Below are positions 1-10,800 of a stretch of 64,000 nucleotides of DNA, in pieces; the stretch's first letter is position 1; every line of letters begins with the position of its first letter. The translations under genes were made by a program, and so were the position numbers. Origin of the DNA: Sphaerolaimus hirsutus (Eukaryota; Nematoda; Chromadorea; Monhysterida; Sphaerolaimidae); assembly GCA_964036195.1 (NCBI GenBank), contig OZ038452.1, positions 4,520,704-4,584,703 of the forward strand, written 5' to 3'. The notes beneath the pieces were generated by a model. It had not been told where the DNA came from. It searched no databases and saw nothing but the letters and a program-made list of their open reading frames with translations.

Positions 1-3000
1 GCGCGCTCAGACTCAGTCTCTACGACGTGGACGAGCAGACGCGCACCAGGTCGTCCATTCCGCCAGTGGAGAAGTGAAAAAGCAATTTTTAAGTGCGAGA
101 AGTGAAAAGTTCAAATAAAAGCGAGTAAAGGGTGAGAAGGCAAGTGAAAAGTTAAGAGAAAAGTATAGTTATATCAAGTTAAGCGCGAAATGGCAAGTAA
201 AAAGTTCAAATACGTACGAAATGGCAAGTGATAAGAAAAAAGTTTGACTTTTTAGTTGCCATTTCACTCTCACTTCCAACTTTACTTTCCCCTTAACTTT
301 TTACTTCTCACTTCAAAATTGTTTGTTTTTTTAGTCTCCACTTGCGGAATTGAGTCCAGGATTTGTCTAGGCCACACGCTGGTCAAGCTGGGGGAATTGA
401 AGGCGCTCGGCACGCAGCCCCAGTACTTGGCCAGGGAGCTGCGCCAGCTCAGCACCGCCGTCAGTTGCTAGATTTTGTTCATTTTTATACTTTTTTGTCT
501 ATTTTTGGTTATTATAGACACTTTTGCATCACATACAATTCGGATTGAAAAATCTCTGCGAAATTTATTTAAAAAACTTAACTAAAAATTTACATTTTTT
601 TATACTTTTGCTAATATTTTCCAGATTCAAATATTTTTATAGATTTTCTGAGATTTTTTAAAAAATAGCAAAAGATCACATTCATGTTTTCAGGGCTTTT
701 TCTGGAGATTTCATTGTATTTTTTTGAGAAATTTTCTAAGATCAGGTAAGTAAAATTACATATATTCAATTACATTTTCTCAAAATCATCCATCTTAAGT
801 TGCCAATTTGATGAACACACTCAAAAGTCCCCAAATGCACCCAGATGGACCAACCATCACCGGAGATGCAAGTCTCGCTGTGCTACACTCCAGATGAACA
901 AAAACTCAAACTGCAGGTGTACGCCGCCAGAAACATGCCCGACTCGCCGAGTGAGCTCATTCCTTTGTTGGCTGACAGAAATTTAGATGACGTTAAATTG
1001 AAAAGCGTGAAAGACAGCGGCCGATTCCACACATCGAGAAAAATTCAAAAATCATTTTCAAAAATAAGAATTCTCTAAGAATAATGATTTTATCACTGCG
1101 ATCATTTTTGGAAACCTAGAAATAAGGAAAATATGAAAATCCGAAAATATTGCAGAAAATATTTCAAACAAGTATTTGTCATCGTTAGTAACAAATTACT
1201 GTATTTACTCGAATAATTCCCCCCACTTGAATAATTCCCCCCTGCTAGACGAGTGAGGAAAAAATAATTCCCCCACTTGAATACCCCCCCCCCCCCACAA
1301 TGATGGAGAATAAACAATGCACATTTATTAAAAAGACAATCGATCAAATCAAACCAAGCAAAATAGCAGTGCCTCGTTTGATTCATCGAATACAAATGCA
1401 GCACATTCGGTGTGTAAGGATGAAAAGGAGTGTGCACTACGAATGGAAATTGGACGTACATGTGGATGTTGTGTGACGGTAACATACTTGAAAATTTTGA
1501 CGAAATAATAATTCCCCCACTTGAATAATTCCCCCACTTGGATAATTCCCCCCCCCTTGAATAGTTCCCCCCGCAAAAATGTCTGACGATAAAATGATTC
1601 CCCGGGGGAATTATTCGAGTAAATACGGTATTCACTTTCAGCTGGCTTCATGTTCTATCTGAGGACACAAGTGATTTTGGGCAGAAAAACGGTCAAAACC
1701 AAACAGACCACGCCCACCAGATCGCTGCACAGTGCATTCCAATGTTCCTATGCATTTCAGGTGAACGATTTTTAATTTCTTTCAATTGGTCACTTGAAAA
1801 GTGTTTCGTTGGCGGCGCACACACCAGTTGACACAAGTGTGTCAACTGGTCTGTGTCAACTCAGATTTCGGATTCGTGTGTCGCAGAGCTATCTTCCAAT
1901 GTACTTGCCGCAAAATCTATTTGTCAACTTGTCGCATGTGCATATGGTGATCGCTGTGCGACACGTGAAGCCGAAATACGAGTTGACACAGACCAGTTGA
2001 CATACATTTGTCAACTAATGTACTTGCCGCCATTGCAACTTTTACTTTTTTGTATGTTCACAGGTGCCAATGAAACACATGGACATGTGCTGCATAAAAT
2101 TCACGGTGGTCAGAGTTACACCGGACACAGGTGAGTTACGACCATGCGTAGGATTAAGACGATATCATTTTCGATTTATTTTTCCAAATTTCGATATTCG
2201 ATGTGTAAGTCTCGATATCGATATTCACTGCGAAAAAGCTCGATGCTTCGATATGATAAAATGGTCGATATTCGATACGATTTATCCAGTTTTTCACACG
2301 GCGTGCTGTGTGAGTGGGCGGGGTAAAGTTGTCTTAGTGCCCGTTTAAGTTTGTACCATGTGTATTTAGTTGTTTGAACTTAGTAAGTTCAGTCAACTAA
2401 ATTTCCATTTCCATTTACTACACATGGGAGTTTGACTACAGGCGGCTCGTATCAAAGTGTACTTTTTGAAATGAATGGTTCACATGTTATTGCTGTAATA
2501 TCGCATTAGTCCATTGCCAAAAAACGGCGCAGCAGTCATTTTTGGAAGTTTGAAAATGTATGTCAATGGCTGGCAACATTTTTTAAAAATTACACTGCAA
2601 CAAAAAACAACATACCCTATAGAGCGATTGTGATTTCATTTTTTTGGTACACTGCAGTCTAGTCTACAGTTGTGCACGCTTTACAACCAACCGCTGCAAG
2701 TCAGGGACGTAAATACAATAGCATATAAATATCAAATATAAATGAGATAACTTCATGTTTTCTTCTCATAAAATAATTATAATGTATACACATTTTCGAA
2801 AAACCTGCAAAAAATAGACTTTTTACTTTCTCATATTCTAAAACCACAAACCTCCCGTAGTTTTTGAAACCCCCCGTCACCCCCCAACCCCCCCCCCCCA
2901 GGCGCGGAGGACAACTTCGGGCGCCTCATAATCGGCCCCATCCTGTACGCGCACGGCGCGGGGGTGGACCACTGGAAGCAGATGTTGCAGTCGAGCCGGC

Positions 3001-3080
3001 GGCCCGTGGAGATGTGGCACCGCGTGGCGCCCCAGCCCGCTGCCATTCTGCACAGCGGCAAGGCCGCCGCCAGGCACTGA
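1..3080 (+). CDS. Synaptotagmin-family tandem C2 protein, 3' part
   Basis: Exons 1-49, 360-459, 845-950, 1642-1760, 2064-2130 and 2902-3080 join in one frame, with GT/AG at every junction, and end at TGA 3078-3080. The first exon gives the end of C2A (LRLSLYDVDEQTRTR). Exon 2 completes it (LVKLGELKAL). Exons 3-6 form C2B: VSLCYTPDEQKLKLQVYAAR, then FYLRTQVILGRKTVKTK, then CCIKFTVVRV, then the family-typical end GVDHWKQMLQSSRRPVEMWH. Synaptotagmins are membrane-trafficking proteins that bind phospholipid and SNAREs. In C2B the segment between the first two strands is very short and lacks the usual SDPYVK aspartate, so Ca2+ binding is probably lost, as in several divergent synaptotagmins. The N-terminus with its membrane anchor lies left of the window. 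I cannot assign the paralogue. The first intron is a transposon (see 50-359). Confidence 0.88.
50..359 (+). mobile_element. Family-B inverted-repeat element forming a complete intron
   Basis: The whole 310-bp synaptotagmin intron is one inverted-repeat element. The left arm starts gtcgtcc-attccgccagtgg and the right arm ends ccacttgcggaat-tgagt. The 4-mer CCAG stands immediately before the element (46-49) and again at its end (356-359), as expected of a target duplication. The donor GT is the first two bases of the element and the acceptor AG lies in the second CCAG. Related copies lie at 22375-22586, 40192-40382, 54386-54584 and 55765-55970. Seen directly: repeat arms, 4-bp duplication and frame continuity of the exons. 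Inferred: the intron was created by the insertion. Confidence 0.8.
1197..1630. mobile_element. Poly-C MITE with TA ends (family D)
   Basis: The termini are TACTGTATTTACTCGAA and its near-complement TTCGAGTAAATACGGTA, flanked by the dinucleotide TA. The arms are arrays of CCCCCACTTGAATAATT-type words. It lies in the third mapped synaptotagmin intron (951-1641), ending 11 bp before the acceptor. Other copies are at 3713-4126, 22764-23175, 24080-24405 and 58953-59327. The TA duplication would fit a Tc1/mariner-like origin, but no transposase is present. Confidence 0.7.
1819..2018. mobile_element. Inverted repeat with CCAGTTGAC/GTCAACTAGTG ends (family C)
   Basis: Arms built around ACACCAGTTGACAC and GTCAACTAAT enclose a central segment inside the fourth mapped synaptotagmin intron (1761-2063). 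The same end sequences recur at 3104-3375, 8414-8612, 26440-26668, 43727-43928, 55589-55996, 56641-56738 and 58149-58278. No coding capacity. Confidence 0.55.
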
Positions 3081-3103
3081 GGGGGGGGTGATTGGTTGGC
3101 CTC

Positions 3104-3375
3104 GCACACACCAGTTAACAACGACACTAAATGTCAACTGGTGCCCGTCCCAATTCAAAGCTGGCTCACGAGCCGACCGACGACTTCAAGTGCACAACTG
3201 TTGAATCATGCTGCAAATGAAGCTGTAGCGTTGAAAAAAATATTGCAGTTTGTGCAATGTATTATACAATGCCAGCATGAGGTGAGGTGTATAATAATGC
3301 ATAGTGTTACTCGTGCGCAAGCTTTGAATTGGAATGGGCACCAGTTGACATTCGGTGTCGCTGTCAACTAGTGTA
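3104..3375. mobile_element. Family-C inverted repeat
   Basis: The left end reads CACACACCAGTTAACAACG and the right end GTCAACTAGTG; internal arms repeat GTCAACTGGTGCCCGTCCC and its complement GGGCACCAGTTGACAT. It starts just after the synaptotagmin stop codon and probably falls in its 3' UTR. Confidence 0.6.
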
Positions 3376-3712
3376 TATTATGGCAATTGATTCGATGGAA
3401 GTTTAGAACTGGATTAGACGTTTCGAGGTTATTAGATGTGCTTGAACTGGCAACTGCCACTGCGCAGTGCCTGACGGAATTTTTGAGTTCTTTTTTCGTA
3501 TACAAAATTAAAATGATACTTTTACATGTCTGAGACTCTGGTATATGTCATTTGTGGACGGATATAAAGCAAATATGGTGTTTGACCAAAACAATGTACA
3601 TATTGAATAAGTATTGGATCGTGTCCACAACAACACAATCCCTTATTGCTGAAACTCGAGGGATAACTCAAAAATTCAAATTTAGGCAAATGGAAAGAAA
3701 ATGGAAAGTGTA

Positions 3713-4126
3713 TACCGTATTACCTCGAATTATCCCCCCCTTGAATTAAGCCCCCCCCCTCGAAATACCCCCCTAAATTTCGGCTGAGGAAATAATAAAC
3801 CCCCCCCCCTCGAAATACCCCCCCCCTAAAATTGAGTGTAACGTGAACGTACATGACAATACCGCAGTTTGTGATCTGTACTATGCAGAACAAACGTTAA
3901 AACTGATGATTAAGTGACGTTAGGGAAGGGTTTATGTGTATATACAGTTATATATGCCTATAAACACATATACATCTACCTAATTGTTCGATTTTTCTAC
4001 GTCTGCGTATGGGGAATTTCCGAAAATTTCTGGCGAAATAATAGACCCCCCCCTCGAATTATCCCCCCCTCAAATTTTGCTGGCGAAATAATAAACCCCC
4101 TGGGGGTATTTCGAGGTAATACGGTA
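3713..4126. mobile_element. Poly-C MITE with TA ends (family D)
   Basis: The termini TACCGTATTACCTCGAA and TTCGAGGTAATACGGTA are inverted copies flanked by TA. The arms consist of CCCCCCTCGAAATA words, and the core is A/T-rich and non-coding. Confidence 0.75.
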
Positions 4127-4570
4127 AATCATTTTAGTTGCTAGTAACCATTTGAGCTTAAAATAATGATAGCCGATTTCTTTCTCTGCAGAACTGCTGG
4201 ATATGTGGTGCCTTTGTTAAAATATACTGTTACAGAAATTGGAAAGCTGACATAAATAAACTAAACTGTTTTTAGTGATAATATTAATGACCCCTTTGTT
4301 ATCTGTTAGCATTTTTGCCATTTGCGCATGCAAAAGCGTTACTGACATTCTGACATTACTAAAGCGTTCACATAATTAGGCTGCTCGATTTTCCCAACAA
4401 AAACTGAGGTCTTTTTTAAGCTGGGTACTTATGTGCCATAGATGTATTTTCGAAAATCAAGGTAAGAAACATTGATCGCTGAAACACGGCGCTTGGATTG
4501 TGCTCGAGATTATAATACTGAATCAGGATCGAGATAGGAATCGAGAGGCGTCACACAAAAGAGCGCCTGG

Positions 4571-4706
4571 TGACAATCCCAGACCCTGTAAAATGTCAAA
4601 TATCATGCAAATGTCACGCAACGTGCGTTGTCATTTTGCAGTGCATTTTACATGAGTTTTGACACTTTGCATGACATTTGACATTTTACAGGGTCTGGGA
4701 CTGCTC
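4571..4706. mobile_element. Family-A inverted-repeat element
   Basis: The arms ATCCCAGACCCTGTAAAATG and its complement CATTTTACAGGGTCTGGGA enclose a short centre. CCTGG (4566-4570) is repeated at 4707-4711. Read on the minus strand, this gives CCAG before and after the element, the same target as the intron-forming copies. Intergenic, 3' of HEATR1. Confidence 0.75.
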
Positions 4707-4888
4707 CCTGGGTAAAACACTTAGTGGATACTGCAGACAATAAATTGTTTCTTAGATATTTATATGCAAACAATTTATAACAACGAAAGTTTATATACAC
4801 AAACAAAAAATTCAATAAATAAATAAATCAACAACTATGGACAACAAATCAACAAATTCGGACAATAAATCAACAAATGTCCAAATAC

Positions 4889-7800
4889 TCAAAAATACTG
4901 CTCAACGGACTCGCCCAAGGTTTCATTCAAAGTTTTCACAACCGCGTGACATTCCGCCTCCACTTGCGGATTGTCATCTGCAAATGTAAACGGCACTAAT
5001 TGGAACAAATGGATTATTGAAAAATCGCATGAGAAATTTTTTTAAACAATATTATCATTTTTTTTTATTCCGAAGGATTTAAAAATTGTCGTGTATCACC
5101 TCAATAGATTCGCCAGATACATTTAACTGGGCCATCAATGTAGATTTACATTTATGCATTAGCATCAATTATAGTGATGCAAAAGCGCCATGGCGCTGGC
5201 GCCTGGTGCTAGCGCCAAAGCAAAAAGCGCCATGGCGCTTTTGGCGCTTGGCGCCTTTTTGCTGTGGCGCCATTGGCGCTTGGCGCTGTGCTACGGAAAA
5301 GCGCCATGGTGGCGCTTGGCGCTATGATGCATTTTAAATGCGCTATGGCGCTTGGCGCTGGCATTTTAAAAAGCGCCAAAAAAGCGCCAAGGAGTTCAAA
5401 AAATATATCATTATTTTATGTTAAAAGACCTTGTGTGCAAAATTTTCACAAGTAAATGTGTTACTGCACATGTATTCCAGGAAGAACAAACCCTACACTT
5501 GCTTATTTTGCAAGGATATTCAAAAACATTCCCCAAATAATGGGCCTAATGGTTCCCATCCCAATTCAAATCTTGCTCATGAGCCGACGAGTGGCGATCA
5601 AATGCATAGTATTGCATTGTGTTGAAAATTAAGTTTTGTTGTCGTTGAATAAAAAGATAAATACAATGGTAAAATGTCTGAATGCTTCAAACTGTAGAGG
5701 ACCCAAAGTAAATAGATGTCCAAAAGATGTCTGGAAGAATCACATGGTGCACTCCCAAGCACCTCCAGACAGAAAACCCTGTTTCGACCCTTTCGAACAG
5801 ACAGGGGATGATTTTGGGGCGGGTGCCAGGGTCTCATCAGTGCTCAGCATCCTTAGCCTACATAACCTACTTAACCTACTACAAAACCTAACCGACAGGA
5901 CCTAACCAATACCTGCATTAGCATGGCTGCCTTTTAGGCAGCAAAAATTTTTGGCGCTGGCGCTATTGGCGCTTGGCGCCAACATCCTCTGGCGCCATTG
6001 GCGCTTGGCGCCGTGTTCTAGAAAAGCGCCATGGCGCTTTTGGCGCTTGGCGCTATTTCGCTGTGGCGCCATTGGCGCTTGGCGCTCACATGCCAAAAGC
6101 GCCATGGCGCTTTTGGCGCTTGGCGCCAAAAGTCTGGCGCTTTTTACATCACTAATCAATTAGCATTTATGTAAAAACAAGCTGCATAAATAAGAAAACA
6201 TTCCCAACCAGACAGTCATAAAATTTGAAATTACGCTTGATTTTTTGCGCATGCAAGCTATCATGAAAGACACATAAAATCGTCACTTCCCACTTTCCAA
6301 ACGCACCCTCAAACATCTCGGCCAAAAACGGCACCGTCTGCGGCAAGAGCGCGCTGGCAGCATCCCCCAACGTCCCATAAAGCTGTCGCGAGGCTTTGAG
6401 CGCGGCGAGTCGGACGCGCCACTTGGCGTGCCTGGTGCGGCCGAGCAGCTCGTAGTTGAGCTGCTGCAGCTGGTTGTCGCCGCCAGACACGTTGCTCGCC
6501 GACTGCGCGGCCGCGCCCACCGCGGCCACGCACTGCACCAGGTGCTCGTGGGTTCGGGACTCGTAGCCGGTGAGCTTGGTGTTGTCCAGCTGCGGTACAA
6601 AGTTGGGTGGGTTGAGATGGGGGGAATGGTGTGGTGTTGGGCAGTTGCAAAAATCAAGCGAAAATGCCCCGTGTAATAGGAATTTAGAATTTGAAAATTT
6701 ACTTGACACATGAAACGTGGCAGGGGTAGGAAAGAGGATTTGGGGGGGGGTATCTCCATCCCCCCTAGGAGACCCCTGGATGACCCGCACTAGACCCCTG
6801 ATCTTGAACATTCATAAATTGATTGGCCAGAATTTCATCAAAACAAATTTTCAAAATAACCTGATCCAGAAGTGGGCCAATCAATTCTTCCATTCTGTCA
6901 CTACTCGCAAAATTCGCCTCTCCAAATCGTGCGCAAGCGCACAGACAATCGAATACGGTGCAAATAAGTAAGTCGCACTTTTCCGCCGCTGATTTTCCGT
7001 ACAAACGCGTCTGCTTGTAGTCTGAAATGGTTTCGATTTCAAGGGCGACAATGGGCCACTCACATACCCGGTAAAATGACGGGTAAAATTTCCTACAAAC
7101 TGTCAAATGTCTTGGAAAATTCCTCGAAAATGTCTCACTTTTAATTTTTTTTCTCCCGCACTTTTGACATTTCTCATGACATTTTACATAACATCCAGGG
7201 GTCTCCAGGATTTTGGCCCTCGCGGGGGCTGGATAGATAGCAAATCGCTCCTCCGGAGGGATAGATAGCTGAAAAAATTTTCTGGGGGGGGGCTTGGGGG
7301 GGGCTGGCGGGGGCACAATATATGGGCTTTTTCAAGGTTAAGAAGGCAGAAAGGAGAAAAAATCGCTAAGAATCAGTTAAAAGTAGCCAAAAGTAGGTAT
7401 AAAATGGATAAAAATAGGTATATAACCATGTATATAGCCGGAAAGCACGATTTTGAAGGTGAAAAGCTATAAAAAGGTGCGAAAATATGTGATTTTGAGC
7501 GAAAATTGGGGCAAAATTTCTCAAAAACCACTCCAGAGCGATTTGGGGGGGGGGGGGGTCTTTGGGGGTAGTAGCCAAAAATTTTGCCTCGGGATAGATA
7601 GATAGCTGAGCGGCCTCCGGCTAGATAGATAGCTGGCCGATTTGGGGGGGGGCAGCCCCCCCCCCTAGGAGACCCCTGATAACATCTCATGACACTTTGC
7701 ACGACATTTGACATTTTACAGAGTTTCGGAGTAGCACAGGAAAACAAGACTTAACGAAAAAGAAAGCAAAAAATTTACCAGGTAGCGAGGTATTGCAGCG

Positions 7801-10800
7801 GCGCAAAATCTCCGGCGCCATGCGCAGTAGACGGCCGGCAAAAGGCAAATACAGGCCTCGCAGCGTGTTCGCGAGTCTGCAGCGGAACGCAACTAGCATT
7901 GAAAAAATCTCGGGGAAATGTGTATATAAAATATCATAAAATTTCTTTATAGGTAGTTATATTTTTCCTGGATTTCCATAGAGATTTAATCATAATTTTT
8001 GAGAGATTTTCTGACATTTAAAAAAAATATATCAGAAATTATAATAAATATTGCATTCATATTTGTTTGTTTATCTTTTTCACAGACCGATTGAACTACA
8101 GTATTTTTTGAAGATTTTTACACTATATTTTCTCAAAATCAGAAAAAAAGAAAACAAACATACTTGACCGAAAGTCTGAACACGACAATAAGTCGATCTC
8201 TGAGCGCCTCGTCCGACAGCCCCTCCTGCGCCCAGCTGTGCAACCTGTCCATGACGGGCAGCAGCGACTTCTGCGACATTTTCAGCACCATGCATGTGAA
8301 CGCTTCCATGCACGAGTCCTCCATGCGCACGATTTCGGCCGGTTGTAACTGAGCAAGTTTTGAATGAATATTTACAATTTACACAAACCACATTTCAAAA
8401 TTAACTGTAGTGCCTATGCGCACTAGTTGACAACCGAAACTTCCAAAATTGGTAACTATGTTTTGAACACATGTGAGTTTATCACATCGATTAATTTGTG
8501 ATCTAAAACAGCAGTAGTTGGCGGACTCATTATTTTGGTAAACACAATTATTGCGTTAAAAACAAATCAGTTCAGCTTTGGAAGGTTCGTTTATCAACTA
8601 GTGTGCGCAGGGGGCAATCCCAGACCATGTAAAATGCCCTGTAAAATGTCCAATGTCATGCAAAGTGTCAAAAGTCATGTAAAATGCCCGCAAAATGGCG
8701 ACCGAGTTGCCACTTGACACTTTGCATGACATTGGACATTTTACAGGGTCTCGGACTGGTACCAGCGCCATGAATTCTCACCTCCGCACACCTAACTCTA
8801 GTATCAAAAGCGAACAAAAACAGGTCGACCAAGGTGTCGCTCTGCGCGGCTACGTCCGTCGCGCCGCACTTGTCCAGGTGCATGGACAGCACGTCGTACA
8901 CGGTGCTCAACATGGCCGGCCGCTGGGAGAACTCCTTTGCGACCAGTTCCAGGGGACGCGCCAACACGCGGTTGGGCAGCGCGGCCACCCGCCGCTTGCA
9001 CCGACGCACCATGTGACCGATCGCGTCGCGGTGCTCTGGGTGGGGTGTGGATTTGAGTGTGAACGAGGTTGTGACGGGAAAGGGACCAGAGATGTTGGGG
9101 TGCACCGCACCGGACACAGGGTGGCACCTGAGCGTATAACAGAGAAACCGGCAACAGTGCCGGTGCTTTTTAGTGACTATTGTGTAAATAATTGTGCATT
9201 GAAGAGCACATAGTGAAATAATTGAAAATAATTTTTTAAAGTGTTCTTTGAAACTCACTGCACTGCGGGCGAAATGGCAGAAAAGCTGTTTCGCCACACC
9301 TTTTGTCAGCCAAGTTACAGCTCTAATTGCGTTAAACATGTTTTTCAACACCAAAATGAACACCAGTCATGATAGACACATAAAAGGACAAAGGCAACCT
9401 ACTTCAAAACAACAACAATCCACAAACCTCTATTCTCAACCTCCTCCAAACCTCCACCCTCCCTCTCAGCCAAGACGACCAGCAAATCGTGCAGATACGG
9501 ACTGACAAACTGACTCAATCCGACCAGCAGTCTGTGCACGGTGGTCAAACAAGCCACGTGCAGCACGTCGGACTGGGCGAGCAGGTGGGCGGAGCGGAGC
9601 GCGGCCAGCGCCGCCGGCAGCAGCGTGTTCAGGTGCGGCAAAGCGCCCGCGCCCAGGCACGACACCATCTCGCCAGCGCACAGCAGAGTGCTGCCTGGGT
9701 TTGGGAGACGTGATAGATGGGAAAAAAGTCTTTAAACGACCCTGTTAAAAGACGTTAAAAACAACGGCAATGATAGCACTAGCATGAGATAATGGGGACT
9801 GGGGGCAGTCCTAAGCCCTGTAAAGTGTAAAGTAAAGTGTCAAATGTCAAGTCAAATGCAAAGTAAAGTAAAACAAAAAAGAAGAGATTTTATTACTGAA
9901 CATTGCATGACAATTGTAGGGTGTCAAATTTCCGTTTTCCGTTTCCGTTTTCCGGAGGCAAATTTTTTCCGTTTTCCGTTCCGTTTTCCGGCTGCTGAAA
10001 TTTTTTTTCCGTTTTCCGGCAACTTTATTTTCCGTTACCGTTTTTCCGGGTCATTTTCCGTTTTCCGGCTCAATTTTCAGTTTTTCCGCCTATTTTCCGT
10101 TTTCCGCCTCAATATCCAGTTTTTCCACTTTTTTTCCAGTTTCCGCCTCAATTTTCCATTTTTCCGCCTCATTTTACCTTTTTCTGGCTCAACTTTCTGT
10201 TTTCTGATCAGCCAAACTGGTAAAAATTCATGCAGATTGTCAATGATGTGAAAAATTTTCTGTTTCCAGCAAATTTTCAGCAAATTTTACCTGTTTTCCA
10301 GCAAAATTTCAGCAATTTCCGTGCAAATTTGATTTTTCCGTTTCCGTTTTTCCAGCCTCTTTTTCCGTTTTCATGCCGCTGAAAATTTTTTTCCGTTTCC
10401 GTTTTCCGCCAAGTGCAAAATTTTTTCCGTTTTCCGGCCGCTGAAAAAATGTTTCCGTTTCCGTTTTCCGGAAAAAAATTTTTTTGACACCCTATGACAA
10501 TTGACACTTTACTTTGCATTTGACTTTACATTTGACACTTTACTTTACACTTTGCAGGGCTTGGGACTGCCACCTGATAAACGATACTTTTTCACGCAAG
10601 AATTCATCGTTACGGTTCATCATAAAATCACAAATCTTTCAAAAACACACCGAATAGGATCGGCGACATATCGGCCCATTTTTCAATCAACTTGCAAAGA
10701 CGCGTCAATATGTCGCTGAAAGTGTGCGTGTCGTGGGCGGCCAGGGTTCTGCTCAACAATTTCAGTGTGAAGGCAGAATTTTGTGCCAGCACCGAACTCT

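Larger units (their letters stand above)
3081..4888. other. Convergent intergenic region between synaptotagmin and HEATR1
   Basis: No gene is visible. The region lies between the stop codons of two converging genes. It contains a family-C inverted repeat, a family-D poly-C MITE and a family-A element. An AATAAA at 4255-4260 could serve the synaptotagmin transcript but is about 1.2 kb from the stop, so this is weak. Confidence 0.6.

Noticed and set aside
1102-1635. A 177-residue open frame on the minus strand
   Set aside because: It coincides with the poly-C MITE at 1197-1630; the GGNYSSGG-type peptide is translation of GGGGGAATTATTC words.
9844-10251. FRFP-rich open frame
   Set aside because: It is translation of the TTTTCCG array inside a hAT-type element.
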